Shown here in pieces: positions 46,803 to 55,109 of a DNA stretch of 64,000 nucleotides (the first letter of the stretch is position 1; each line of letters begins with the position of its first letter). The notes beneath the pieces are model-generated. The model was not told the DNA's origin and did not search any database. It worked only from the letters and a program-made list of their open reading frames with translations. A program made the position numbers and the translations under genes. Source of the DNA: Gemmatimonadota bacterium (lineage in GTDB: Bacteria > Gemmatimonadota > Gemmatimonadetes > Gemmatimonadales > Gemmatimonadaceae); the NCBI GenBank assembly GCA_016719105.1, contig JADKAQ010000001.1, positions 744,001 through 808,000 on the forward strand, written 5' to 3'.

Positions 46803-47222
46803 ATGATTAGGCGCAAAGGCATTTCACGAATCGACCAGCCGGAGAAGCACAACCACGGCTGGCTTGTTCAGGTCACTTTCGAAGGCAAAACCCACCGGAA
46901 GTGGTTCTCGGACAACAAGCATGGTGGCAAGAAGAAGGCGTTCGCGCAGGCCGTGGTCTGGCGCGACAAGACCGAGAAGGCGCTGGGCAAGCCGCAGACG
47001 GGTCGGGTGGTGGTGCGTTCCCGCCGAAACAAGTACGGCGTGACGGGTGTGCAGTGGGACAAGCGGCATCAGGCATTCATCGTCTCCATCAATCCTGAGC
47101 CCGGCAAGCAGAAGCGCTTCTACGTCCCTGCCAAGGGTCGCAAGAAGGCCGAGGCGCTGGAAGAGGCGAAGAAGCTCCGCCTCAAGCTGGAGAAGGAGAT
47201 CTACGCGAAGCGCGGCGCCTAA
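46803..47222 (+). CDS. AP2-domain DNA-binding protein
   Basis: A 139-aa, very basic protein. The first half reads GISRIDQPEKHNHGWLVQV and WFSDNKHGGKKKAFAQA; the second half has YGVTGVQWDKRHQAFIVSI then KRFYV and a long Lys/Glu helix (EALEEAKKLRLKLEKEI). These are the three strands plus helix of the plant-type AP2/ERF fold, in two copies, as seen in bacterial and phage AP2 proteins. It probably binds DNA. Unusually, it is on the + strand in a - strand region, next to the dif-like site. The upstream open frame to 46728 lacks AP2 sequence. A strong hairpin follows. Confidence 0.75.
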   Translation: MIRRKGISRIDQPEKHNHGWLVQVTFEGKTHRKWFSDNKHGGKKKAFAQAVVWRDKTEKALGKPQTGRVVVRSRRNKYGVTGVQWDKRHQAFIVSINPEPGKQKRFYVPAKGRKKAEALEEAKKLRLKLEKEIYAKRGA

Positions 47223-47244
47223 GGCATCAGACGCTGGAGCAGAC

Positions 47245-47280
47245 AGGGGCCCCGACCGCTTTCACGCGGAGGGGCCCCTT
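47245..47280 (+). terminator. terminator after the AP2-domain gene
   Basis: Arms AGGGGCCCC (47245-47253) and GGGGCCCCT (47271-47279) pair over nine bases, with an inner CCGC/GCGG stem of four. TTGTCTTGG follows. It separates the + strand AP2 gene from the - strand tRNA and probably works in both directions. Confidence 0.8.
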
Positions 47281-47331
47281 GTCTTGGCGGATGCCGCACG
47301 ACGCAAGGCGCAACGCACTGCACCGCCGAGG

Positions 47332-47405
47332 TGCCCCCGACACGATTCGAACGTGCGACCAACGGTTTAGGAAACCGCTGCTCTATCCATCTGAGCTACG
47401 GGGGC
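47332..47405 (-). tRNA. tRNA-Arg (anticodon CCU)
   Basis: A 74-base tRNA on the - strand. The acceptor stem GCCCCCG pairs with CGGGGGC, the D arm has TAGCTCAGATGGATAGAGC, the anticodon stem GCGGT/ACCGT encloses loop TTCCTAA with anticodon CCT, and the T arm has GTTCGAATC. The discriminator base is A. CCA is not encoded. It reads AGG arginine codons. Confidence 0.95.
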
Positions 47406-47479
47406 ATGCCCAAGGCGCGCCGTGAATCTACCCGTGCGCCGAGAGACGGTAAAGCCGAGAGCAGGCCCGTCCCCCTCGG

Positions 47480-48043
47480 CTAGTAGACGATCGCACTCTC
47501 CACACGCTGCCCGGGGAGCATCGCGCGCCCGCCCAGGAACGCGAGCTCGATCAGGAAGGTGCTGCCCACCACTTCGCCGCCAAGCTTATGCACGAGTCGC
47601 GAGGCCGCGGCCGCCGTCCCGCCGGTGGCGAGCACGTCATCGGTGACGAGAACGCGGGCCCCGCTTCCCAACGCATCGATGTGCACTTCGAGCGCGTCGG
47701 TGCCGTACTCGAGCGCATACTCCTCGCGCGTCGTCTCGTACGGCAGCTTGCCCGGCTTGCGCACAGGGATAAGACCGGCGCCGAGCGTCACCGCGACGGG
47801 CCCTCCAAACAGGAAGCCGCGGCTCTCGATCGACAGCACATGCGTGATCCCAGCGTCTCGAAACGGTGCCGCCAGCTGCGCGCACGTTGCCGCGAAGAGC
47901 TCGGCGTCGCCCAGGAGCGGCGTGATGTCCTTGAACGAGATGCCCGGCTTGGGATAGTCGGGGATCTCGCGAATTGCGCGACGAATGGCCGCGCGGAGCG
48001 CGTCCTCGCCTGCGGCGCCTGCCGCGCCAGCCGCGTGAGTCAC
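47480..48043 (-). CDS. apt: adenine phosphoribosyltransferase
   Basis: A 187-aa purine salvage enzyme making AMP from adenine and PRPP. The N-terminal IPDYPKPGISFKDITPLLGD is typical of Apt; SIESRGFLFGGPVA and the PRPP loop VLVTDDVLATGGTAAAA follow. The start GTG at 48043 overlaps the acyP stop (GTGA); the first 15 residues are Ala/Gly-rich and belong to a slightly long N-terminus. The upstream open frame inside acyP is not used. Confidence 0.95.
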   Translation of the reverse strand: MTHAAGAAGAAGEDALRAAIRRAIREIPDYPKPGISFKDITPLLGDAELFAATCAQLAAPFRDAGITHVLSIESRGFLFGGPVAVTLGAGLIPVRKPGKLPYETTREEYALEYGTDALEVHIDALGSGARVLVTDDVLATGGTAAAASRLVHKLGGEVVGSTFLIELAFLGGRAMLPGQRVESAIVY

Positions 48044-48315
48044 TTGAGGATCGTGAAGGGGTGAGGAAGTTCGAGCGACGGCTGGGGGACCAGCTTGATC
48101 ACTTGCTTCACCGTCGCTCCCGGCGGTCCCTGTCGCACCGCATCGAGCAAGGCGCGCACAGACTCCTCGCCTCCGGACGCGGCAATCTCGAGGTTGCCGC
48201 TGGACAGGTTGCGCACCCATCCCGACAGCTCGAGTGCTCGTGCCTGTTGTTGAACAAAGTGTCGAAAGCCGATCCCCTGGACTTTCCCGGCGACTTCGAT
48301 GTGAACGACAGGCAC
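48040..48315 (-). CDS. acyP: acylphosphatase
   Basis: A 91-aa enzyme that hydrolyses acyl phosphates. The catalytic arginine lies in VQGIGFRHFVQQQA (replacing the more common GVGFR) and the catalytic asparagine in GWVRNLSSGNLEI. Length and fold pattern are normal. The start is GTG. It overlaps apt by four bases, so the two share a transcript. Physiological role is unclear in most bacteria. Confidence 0.93.
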   Translation of the reverse strand: MPVVHIEVAGKVQGIGFRHFVQQQARALELSGWVRNLSSGNLEIAASGGEESVRALLDAVRQGPPGATVKQVIKLVPQPSLELPHPFTILK

Positions 48316-48330
48316 GAGATCCGAGATGCG

Positions 48331-50232
48331 TTACGGTCGGGCTGAAAGGAGCGAGGAGAGGACGCTCGCCAGCACCGCCTCGGGGCTCGCGCCGGCGTCA
48401 GTCGTCGGCACAATCTCGCCTCCCCGCACCCGTCGCGCTACCGCCTCCAGCGTCGCCAGGATGTGCGCCTGCGACTGGGATCGGGCCACGAACGCTCGCA
48501 GGTCCACATCGGCCTGGCTTTCCGGGGCGTCATCGTCCCCTTCCCGCTCGAGCGATGGCCCAGCTGCAATCCACGCTCCTGTCGACTGGACCCCAGCGAC
48601 GACCCCATCGCCCATCAGCGACTCCAGCCCGGGAATCGGCGTGGGCATTGCCACGACCTCCTCCGGAGCGAGCGAGAAGCGATCGAGTTCCGCGTCGAGC
48701 AGCGATGACGCGACGGCGGCCGAGCTCTCCGTCGCCGTCACCGTGTCGTTAACCGGGTCGACGGACCACGCAGCCGCTCCCGTGCCCTTCGCCATTTCCG
48801 GCGACATCTCGGCGCTTGGTGCCGGCATGAGCACCGACTCCGACTCGCCATCCCATGCTGCGGCCGCGCTGGCAAGTTCAGTTTCGGTGGTCTCCGTTTC
48901 GGAAGCCACGGCCTCGATCGACTCTGCCGCCACTGCGTCTGGCGCGACCGACGCCTGGACCTCAGCCAACCCGTCGCTCGCCGCCTCGATCGGTGCGAGC
49001 GGCGCTGCCGCGTCGAGGAGGGCGGTCGCGGAGACATCTTCGAAGGCGCCAGCGTCGACGTCTCCCACCTCGACAGGCTCGTCCTGGCCGGCCGACACCG
49101 CGGCGACTGCGGATACGATCTCCGATTCGTCGTCCGGAGTCTCGTAGCCTCCGACGTTCAGCGCGGAACATTCGCTTTCGTCGAGCGCGACGTACGCGCC
49201 GTCGTCCAGCGCGGCGTACGCGCTGTCGTCAGGCGCGGCGTACGCGCTGTCGTCGAGCGCGGCGTACGCTTCGTCATCGAGCACGAAGTCATTCGCGAAC
49301 TCCACGGGCCGTTCGTCGACCACTGCCGCTGCGACCTCCGGTAACGCGAGTTCCACCGACGCGGGCTCCGGCGACGAAAGCTCGGGCGACGCGAGCTCGG
49401 CGGACGCGAGTTCAGCAGACGCCAGCTCGGCCGACGCGAGTTCGTTCGATTCAACTGCCAGCGACGCGAATTCGGCCTCGTACACCGTCGCGCCCACGTT
49501 CGCGTTCTCGATGCCCGCGCCCCGCCACTCGCCCTGTTCAGCGAACCGCCCGGCCGGCGCCGACACCTCTTCGGAATCCTGGCGAGCGTCGATGGCGCGC
49601 GACCCATTCACCGCGCCTTCCGCCACGCCTGACTCGAGCGTCGCGAGCTCAGTAGGAGCCAGCGACTCTACGGCCGATTCACTGGCGACTTCGGCGACCT
49701 GCTCAACGGCGGCGACGTCGACGATCGGCTCGATCGACGCGGACCATTCCGCCGATTGCGACGCAGGAGCCACTTCCTCGTCGGCGGCGGAGCCGAAAGC
49801 GACGGACTCGGCCGCCCACTCGCTCGGGGCCTCCTGACGCTCGGAAAGCGACTCGACGTCGAGCGCCGAAGAGAAGCCGCCTTCGGCGACCGTTGTGGAC
49901 TCGTCGACCGCCGCGAGGTCCGGCGCGGTAGAGTTCGTCCCCTCGATTTCGAGGGCCGTCTCGACCGAGGTGAGGGCGGTCGCCGCATCGGGCGCGAAGA
50001 CACGCTCGACTGACGCCTCCGCGGACGCCTCCACGCCTCGCGGCGTGGCCGAGGCGGTCACGGCCTCGTCCGACCCTCCCTCCGGGACGTGGGCGAAGGG
50101 GGCGACGGCGATTCGCCGCGCACCGAGCGCCTTGAGCGGCCCCTGCCCCGCCCCACGCGGGTTGCCGCTGAAGGGACGAAGGACGGGACGCCGGGGGGCA
50201 GTGCCGCCCTGGTCCTGCGAGACATCAGCCAT
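48331..50232 (-). CDS. long acidic repetitive protein of unknown function
   Basis: A 633-aa protein beginning at the ATG at 50232 (MADVSQDQGG). I do not recognise it. It has no signal peptide or membrane helix, and is dominated by Ala, Glu, Ser, Val and Asp, so it is probably mostly disordered. A basic N-terminus of about 40 residues precedes it. Two internal repeats are clear: pentamers of the ELASA type at residues 264-300 and octamers of the AYAALDDS type at 322-353. The last 60 residues (LRAFVARSQSQAHILATLEAVARRV and onward) look like a short folded helical domain. The 61-base gap to pcm shows no strong promoter. The reading frame is supported by consistent codon use. Confidence 0.65.
   Translation of the reverse strand: MADVSQDQGGTAPRRPVLRPFSGNPRGAGQGPLKALGARRIAVAPFAHVPEGGSDEAVTASATPRGVEASAEASVERVFAPDAATALTSVETALEIEGTNSTAPDLAAVDESTTVAEGGFSSALDVESLSERQEAPSEWAAESVAFGSAADEEVAPASQSAEWSASIEPIVDVAAVEQVAEVASESAVESLAPTELATLESGVAEGAVNGSRAIDARQDSEEVSAPAGRFAEQGEWRGAGIENANVGATVYEAEFASLAVESNELASAELASAELASAELASPELSSPEPASVELALPEVAAAVVDERPVEFANDFVLDDEAYAALDDSAYAAPDDSAYAALDDGAYVALDESECSALNVGGYETPDDESEIVSAVAAVSAGQDEPVEVGDVDAGAFEDVSATALLDAAAPLAPIEAASDGLAEVQASVAPDAVAAESIEAVASETETTETELASAAAAWDGESESVLMPAPSAEMSPEMAKGTGAAAWSVDPVNDTVTATESSAAVASSLLDAELDRFSLAPEEVVAMPTPIPGLESLMGDGVVAGVQSTGAWIAAGPSLEREGDDDAPESQADVDLRAFVARSQSQAHILATLEAVARRVRGGEIVPTTDAGASPEAVLASVLSSLLSARP
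49174..49269 (-). repeat. 24-bp tandem repeat coding AYAALDDS
   Basis: Four consecutive copies (residues 322-353 of the long acidic protein): AYAALDDS, AYAAPDDS, AYAALDDG, AYVALDES. Bases are strongly conserved between copies, suggesting recent duplication. Confidence 0.85.
49333..49443 (-). repeat. 15-bp tandem repeat coding ELASA
   Basis: About seven five-residue copies (residues 264-300): ELASA three times, then ELASP, ELSSP, EPASV, ELALP. Copies drift toward the C-terminal end, consistent with slippage-driven growth. Confidence 0.85.
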
Positions 50233-50293
50233 GTGAGCCGCTCCGATCGACAGTCCGTGACAGTCCGGGATGGGCGGTCGGCCGCGTCTCCTG

Positions 50294-50953
50294 CTAGGGT
50301 GACGACCAGCCGTGCGTGCCCAAGAGCGGGACGAATCGGACGGGTACGATGTCACGCCGCTCGACCCGATCCGCGTGCCGCGTGACCATGGTGAGCATCT
50401 GCTCCCCCCGGTCGCCGAGGGGGATCAGGAGCCGCCCGCCGACGGCCAACTGGTCGACGAGGGGCTGGGGGATCCCCGGCGACGCGGCCGAGACGAGGAT
50501 CGCGTCGTACGGCGCGTACTCGCGCCACCCGATCGTCCCATCGCCCAGCAGGAAGGACACGTTGCGGACGCCGCACTCGCGCAGGACCTGGCGCGCCCCG
50601 TCCAGGAGCGGCCCCACGCGCTCGATCGTGAAGACCTGGTCGGCGAGGTGGGAGAGCAGGAACGTCTGGTACCCCGACCCCGTGCCGATCTCGAGGACGC
50701 GTTCGGTCCCCTTCAGCTGCAAGAGCTGGAGGTAGCGGGCGTGCACGCTCGGTTGCGAGATCGTCTGCTTGTTGCCGATCGGGATCGACGAGTCCTCGTA
50801 GGCGCGGTGGCGAACGCCCGTCGGGACGAAGAGGTGGCGCGGTGTCTCCTCGATCGCGCGCAGGACGGTCGGGTCGGTGATGCCCCCCGCCTGCAGCAGG
50901 TCGACGAGACGACGGCGCGCGCCGCGGTACTCCGGGTTTACGGAGCTCGCCAC
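50294..50953 (-). CDS. pcm: protein-L-isoaspartate O-methyltransferase
   Basis: A 219-aa SAM-dependent methyltransferase that repairs isoaspartyl residues in aged proteins. The N-terminal RHLFVPTGVRHRAYEDSSIPIG with the catalytic-loop ISQP that follows, the SAM site VLEIGTGSGYQTFLLSHL and the motif YDAILVSAASPGIPQPLVDQL are all characteristic. It starts with GTG, overlapping surE by 16 bases. surE-pcm is a well-known pair in diderm bacteria. Confidence 0.94.
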   Translation of the reverse strand: MASSVNPEYRGARRRLVDLLQAGGITDPTVLRAIEETPRHLFVPTGVRHRAYEDSSIPIGNKQTISQPSVHARYLQLLQLKGTERVLEIGTGSGYQTFLLSHLADQVFTIERVGPLLDGARQVLRECGVRNVSFLLGDGTIGWREYAPYDAILVSAASPGIPQPLVDQLAVGGRLLIPLGDRGEQMLTMVTRHADRVERRDIVPVRFVPLLGTHGWSSP

Positions 50954-51699
50954 CAGCGCTCCGATGCGTCGAGCATGTCCCGATGCGTGAGGTCCAGGTG
51001 CAACGGGGTCACGGACACGAAGCCATCACGAATCGCCTGGAAGTCGGAGTCGTCGCTCCCGGTCCAGGTGATCTCGCCGCCGCCGATCCAGAAGATCTTG
51101 CGGCCCCACGGGTCCTTCATCGGCTGGATCGAATTCGAGTAGACCCGCCGACCGAGCCGCGTGAGCTTGATCCCCTTGATCTCGTCGGCGCGCAGCGGTG
51201 GCAGGTTCACGTTGAGCAGCGTCCCCTCGGGAAAAGCGGGGAGCGTCGTCAGGTGGCGCAGGAGCGGGACGAGGATCTCGATCTGCTCATCGAGCTTGGC
51301 GATGTCGGCGCGCAGGTCGCCGCCCGCGAACGAGAAGGCGAGCGAGGGGATGCCTAACGCCAATCCCTCCATGGCCGCCGACACGGTGCCCGAATAGAGC
51401 ACGTCCTCGCCCATGTTCTGTCCGTGGTTGATCCCGCTCAGCACAAAGTCGGGACGCTCGTCCATCAGCGCCTCGACGGCGAGCATCACGCAGTCGGTGG
51501 GCGTGCCGTCGACTTGGAAGCGGCGGTCGCCGCGCCGAACCGGTCGCAGCGGATGATGGAGGGTGAGGGAGTGCGACGTCGCACTCTGCTCGCGATCGGG
51601 GGCCACCACGGTGACCTCGCCGATCTGCTCCGCGGCGCGCACCAGGCAGTCGAGCCCGTGCGCGAGGATGCCATCGTCGTTGGTGCAGAGGAATCGCAT
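50938..51699 (-). CDS. surE: 5'/3'-nucleotidase SurE
   Basis: A 253-aa metal-dependent nucleotidase, linked to survival in stationary phase. MRFLCTNDDGILAHGL contains the paired metal-binding aspartates; VVAPDREQSATSHSLTLHHPLR, FVLSGINHGQNMGEDVLYSGTVSAAMEG and LLNVNLPPL are family blocks. It overlaps pcm. A TTA codon occurs in GTTAGGC read on the - strand (51352-51358). A 93-base gap with no clear features separates it from merR. Confidence 0.95.
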   Translation of the reverse strand: MRFLCTNDDGILAHGLDCLVRAAEQIGEVTVVAPDREQSATSHSLTLHHPLRPVRRGDRRFQVDGTPTDCVMLAVEALMDERPDFVLSGINHGQNMGEDVLYSGTVSAAMEGLALGIPSLAFSFAGGDLRADIAKLDEQIEILVPLLRHLTTLPAFPEGTLLNVNLPPLRADEIKGIKLTRLGRRVYSNSIQPMKDPWGRKIFWIGGGEITWTGSDDSDFQAIRDGFVSVTPLHLDLTHRDMLDASERWWRAP

Positions 51700-51792
51700 G
51701 ATGTCGCTAACGGTAGCGCGCCACGGGCGTTTGGGCTACCTCGGGAACGATTGCGTGGGCCGTCATCATCCCGCGTATCGCCCGACGCATGA

Positions 51793-52191
51793 CTAGCGTT
51801 CGGCCCCGGGAAGCTCCTCGGCATCGACCTTCGGGATCGGCGCCGAGCCGTCGAGGATGGACGCGAGTTGCTCCAGCTCTCGCTGCAGTTCGGCCAGCGT
51901 CTCGACGGCGAGCGCCTCGCGCGCCGCGACCTTGACCGCCCCGCCCTTGCGGTGCTCATCGACCTTCTGCCGCGCCCCGTCGATGGTGTACTTCTCGGTG
52001 TAGAGCAGGTGCTTCACGAGCTGGATGAGCTCCACCTCGCGCCGCTGGTACACCCGGTTGCCGGAGCGATTCTTCGCCGGATTGAGGAATCGGAACTGGC
52101 TTTCCCAGTACCGAAGCACGTGCGGCTTGAGATCGGTGAGCTGGCAGACGTCACCGATGGAAAAGAACTCCTGGACGACCTCATCGCTCAT
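51793..52191 (-). CDS. MerR-family transcriptional regulator
   Basis: A 132-aa regulator with an N-terminal winged helix-turn-helix: FFSIGDVCQLTDLKPHVLRYWESQF, then NRVYQRREVELIQLVKHLLY. The C-terminus is short and helical, without the cysteines of metal-sensing MerR members, so the ligand is unknown. The ATG overlaps the gpsA stop, meaning it is expressed from the same operon. It may regulate that operon (inference). Confidence 0.87.
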   Translation of the reverse strand: MSDEVVQEFFSIGDVCQLTDLKPHVLRYWESQFRFLNPAKNRSGNRVYQRREVELIQLVKHLLYTEKYTIDGARQKVDEHRKGGAVKVAAREALAVETLAELQRELEQLASILDGSAPIPKVDAEELPGAER

Positions 52192-53183
52192 GCATCACGC
52201 TCCGGGCGCAGTTCACGCCCCATGAGATCGGCGAGCGCATCGCGCGGCGCCTGCTGTTCGAAGAGGATGCGCGAGATGGCGCGCACGATCGGCATGTCGA
52301 CACCTTCGCGCTCGGCCAGCGCGCGCGCGCTGTCGGTCGTGGTGATCCCCTCGGCCACACTTTCCGTGGCCGCGAGGACGTCGGCGAGGGCCCGTCCCTG
52401 CCCCACCTCCAGCCCCACAGCGCGATTGCGGCTGAGCGCCCCGGTGCAGGTGAGCACGAGGTCCCCCATGCCGGCGAGCCCCGCGAACGTCTCGGGGCGC
52501 GCACCTAACGCGACCCCGAGCCTCGTCATTTCAGCCAGTCCGCGGGTGATGAGGGCGGCGCGCGAATTGAGTCCGAGCCCGACCCCCTCGGCGATCCCCG
52601 TGGCCACGGCCATCACGTTCTTGAGGGCTCCGCCCACCTCCACGCCCACCACGTCATCGTTGGAATAGACGCGGAAGACCGGCGAGCTGAGGACGCGTTG
52701 CACGGCCGCCGCGGCCGCCGGGTCGTCCGACGCGGCAACGACGGCAGTGGGCATCCCGCGCGCCACTTCGAGTGCGAAGCTCGGGCCACTCACGGCGACG
52801 ACCCCGTGTTGCGGCAGTTCCTGGCGCACCACGTCGGTCATCAGCGCCAGCGTCCCGCGTTCGATCCCCTTGGTGGCGACGACGGCGAGTGCCCCGGGTT
52901 CCACCCGGTGTGCCGCGCCACGCACCACGTCGCGCAGGACGTGCGACGGCGCCACGTACAGCACCAGCTGCGCCCCGCCTAACGCCTCGGCCATGTCGGT
53001 CGTGGCGTGAATGCGGGCATCGAGCGTCGCGCCGGGGAGGAAGCGCGGGTTGGCGTGCGACAGGTTGAGGTGCGCGGCAACGTCGGCCTCGCGCGCCCAC
53101 AGGCAGGTCTCATGCCCTCCCTGCGCGAGCAGGTGCGCCAGCGCGCTCCCCCATGCCCCACCCCCGATGACGGCGCAACGCAT
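52188..53183 (-). CDS. gpsA: glycerol-3-phosphate dehydrogenase (NAD(P)+)
   Basis: A 331-aa enzyme that makes sn-glycerol-3-phosphate from dihydroxyacetone phosphate, the acceptor used by PlsY. CAVIGGGAWGSALAHLLA binds the cofactor; VSGPSFALEVARGMPTAV, the catalytic lysine in GGALKNVMAVATGI, and GDLVLTCTGALSRNR follow. It overlaps plsY by one base on one side and merR on the other. It contains TTA-GGT and TTA-GGC codon pairs. Confidence 0.96.
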   Translation of the reverse strand: MRCAVIGGGAWGSALAHLLAQGGHETCLWAREADVAAHLNLSHANPRFLPGATLDARIHATTDMAEALGGAQLVLYVAPSHVLRDVVRGAAHRVEPGALAVVATKGIERGTLALMTDVVRQELPQHGVVAVSGPSFALEVARGMPTAVVAASDDPAAAAAVQRVLSSPVFRVYSNDDVVGVEVGGALKNVMAVATGIAEGVGLGLNSRAALITRGLAEMTRLGVALGARPETFAGLAGMGDLVLTCTGALSRNRAVGLEVGQGRALADVLAATESVAEGITTTDSARALAEREGVDMPIVRAISRILFEQQAPRDALADLMGRELRPERDA

Positions 53184-53797
53184 CAGCGCGCCGCTCCTCC
53201 GGGTCGCCCGAGCCGCGACTCCTCGCCACGACGCAGGCGCCCGATGTTGGCGCGGTGGGTCCAGACCACGAAGGCGGCGATGAGCACCGACACGAGACCG
53301 AGGGGCGACGATGCCCCTTCACGCACGACCACCGTCGTCGCGAGCGCCGCCGCACCGAGCATCGAGCCTAACGACACGTATCGGGTCGCGGCCACCACGA
53401 CGACGAACGTGCCGAAGGCGGCGAGAAACGGGACGGGGGCCAGCGCCGCGAAGACCCCCGACGCCGTGGCCACCCCCTTGCCGCCCCCCTTGAACAGCCC
53501 CGCGTAGGGGCGCACGTGCCCCACGATCGCCGCGACTCCGAAGGCCACCGGCCACCAGACCCCCGTCACCTGCGCCAGAGAGGGAAAGGCCAGCACCGGG
53601 ACGGCCCCCTTGAGCGCGTCGAGCAGCAACACGACGATGGCCGCCGCCGCCCCGAGGGTGCGATAGACGTTCGTCGCCCCGAGGTTTCCCGAACCGTGCT
53701 GGCGCAGGTCGATGCCGCGCAGCGCACGCCCCGCGAAGTACGCGAACGGTGTCGAACCGAGGAGATACGCAGCCAAGAGTGCGGCGGCAGCAGCCAT
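53183..53797 (-). CDS. plsY: glycerol-3-phosphate acyltransferase PlsY
   Basis: A 204-aa membrane acyltransferase with five to seven helices, which transfers acyl groups from acyl-phosphate (PlsX product) to glycerol-3-phosphate. Its three conserved loops are visible: GSTPFAYF with HGSGNLGATNVYRTLG, the glycine-rich FKGGGKGVATASG, and the C-terminal FVVWTHRANIGRLRRGEESR. It lies one base from der and overlaps gpsA. A TTA codon is in GTTAGGC at 53366-53372. Confidence 0.95.
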   Translation of the reverse strand: MAAAAALLAAYLLGSTPFAYFAGRALRGIDLRQHGSGNLGATNVYRTLGAAAAIVVLLLDALKGAVPVLAFPSLAQVTGVWWPVAFGVAAIVGHVRPYAGLFKGGGKGVATASGVFAALAPVPFLAAFGTFVVVVAATRYVSLGSMLGAAALATTVVVREGASSPLGLVSVLIAAFVVWTHRANIGRLRRGEESRLGRPGGAAR

Positions 53798-53798
53798 G

Positions 53799-55109
53799 TC
53801 AGGGCGCGTTCTTTTTCTTCACCTGGACGCGCAGCGGATTCCCCTTGAAGCCCCACGCCTCGCGGAAGCCGTTGTGCAGGTAGCGCACATAGTGCTCTTC
53901 CAGCGCATCGGTGTTGTTCCCGAAGACGATGATCGTCGGGGGCGCCGTCTCCACCTGCGTGGCGTAGTGCAGCTTGACCTCGCGCCCCGCGGCCTGTGGC
54001 GGTTGACGACGGGCAACCAGCTCCTCGAGCACCGCATTGACCTGCGAGGTCGTGATGCGCTTGTGCCGCTCTTGCTCCACTTCCAGCAGGACGTCGAGGA
54101 TCCTGGTGACGCGCTGTCCCGTCTTGGCCGACGTGAAGAGGAAGGGGACGTTCGTGAGATACGGCGCCTTCTCGATGCACTTCTTCTGGAACTTGGCGGC
54201 GGTCTTGTCGTCCTTCGACACCAGGTCCCACTTGTTGACCACGATGATCATCCCGCGCCCGGCTTCCCACGCCAGCGTGGCGATCTTGAGGTCCTGGTTG
54301 TGCAACTCCTCGGTCGCATCGATCAGGAGACAGCAGATGTCGGCCCGGTCGATCGCGCGACGCGTGCGCAGCGCCGAGTAGAACTCGACGCCGTCGTCCA
54401 CGCGCGACTGGCGGCGCAAGCCCGCCGTGTCGATGAAGACGATGTCGCGCTCGTGATAGCGCATCGGCGAGTCGATCGCGTCGCGCGTCGTCCCGGCCAC
54501 ATCGGAGACGACGAGACGTTCCTCGCCCAGCAGGCGGTTCACGAACGACGACTTCCCGACGTTGGGACGCCCGACAACCGCGATCTTGAGCGACGTGTCG
54601 TCTTCGGCCGGGACCTCGGGGATGTTGGCCACGACGATGTCGAGCATGTCGCCCGACTGCTTGCCGCTGACGGCAGAGACCGGGATCGGGTCGCCGGCGC
54701 CCAGCTCATAGAACTCGTAATAGTCCGTGGCCGACGGGTTGTCCGCCTTGTTGGCGATCACGAGGAACGGCTTGCCCGACGTGCGCAGGAGGTCGGCGAT
54801 GCGATGGTCGACCGGGTGCATCCCGTTCTTGGCATCGACGACGAAGAGGAGCAGGTCGGCCTCGTCGATCGCCTGTTGCACCTGACGACGGATCTCGAGG
54901 TCCATCGCGGCGCGCGGGTCGTCGGTGATCCCCCCCGTATCCACGAGCCAGAACGCCGAGCCCGCCCATTCGGCGCGCCCGAAATGGCGGTCGCGCGTGG
55001 TCCCCGCTTCTTCGCTGACGATCGCCGTGTTGCGCCCGACGATGCGGTTGAACAGCGCCGACTTCCCCACGTTCGGGCGGCCGACGAGTGCGACGACGGG
55101 AAGACTCAC
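53799..55109 (-). CDS. der: GTPase Der (EngA)
   Basis: A 436-aa tandem GTPase needed for 50S ribosome maturation. The first G domain has GRPNVGKSALFNRI, TRDRHFG, DTGGI and NKAD; the second has GRPNVGKSSFVNRLLGEER, AGTTRDAIDSP, DTAGLRR and NKWD. A KH-like domain ends the protein, and the C-terminus KKKNAP is basic. The GTG start overlaps the DUF512 stop. Standard length. Confidence 0.96.
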   Translation of the reverse strand: MSLPVVALVGRPNVGKSALFNRIVGRNTAIVSEEAGTTRDRHFGRAEWAGSAFWLVDTGGITDDPRAAMDLEIRRQVQQAIDEADLLLFVVDAKNGMHPVDHRIADLLRTSGKPFLVIANKADNPSATDYYEFYELGAGDPIPVSAVSGKQSGDMLDIVVANIPEVPAEDDTSLKIAVVGRPNVGKSSFVNRLLGEERLVVSDVAGTTRDAIDSPMRYHERDIVFIDTAGLRRQSRVDDGVEFYSALRTRRAIDRADICCLLIDATEELHNQDLKIATLAWEAGRGMIIVVNKWDLVSKDDKTAAKFQKKCIEKAPYLTNVPFLFTSAKTGQRVTRILDVLLEVEQERHKRITTSQVNAVLEELVARRQPPQAAGREVKLHYATQVETAPPTIIVFGNNTDALEEHYVRYLHNGFREAWGFKGNPLRVQVKKKNAP

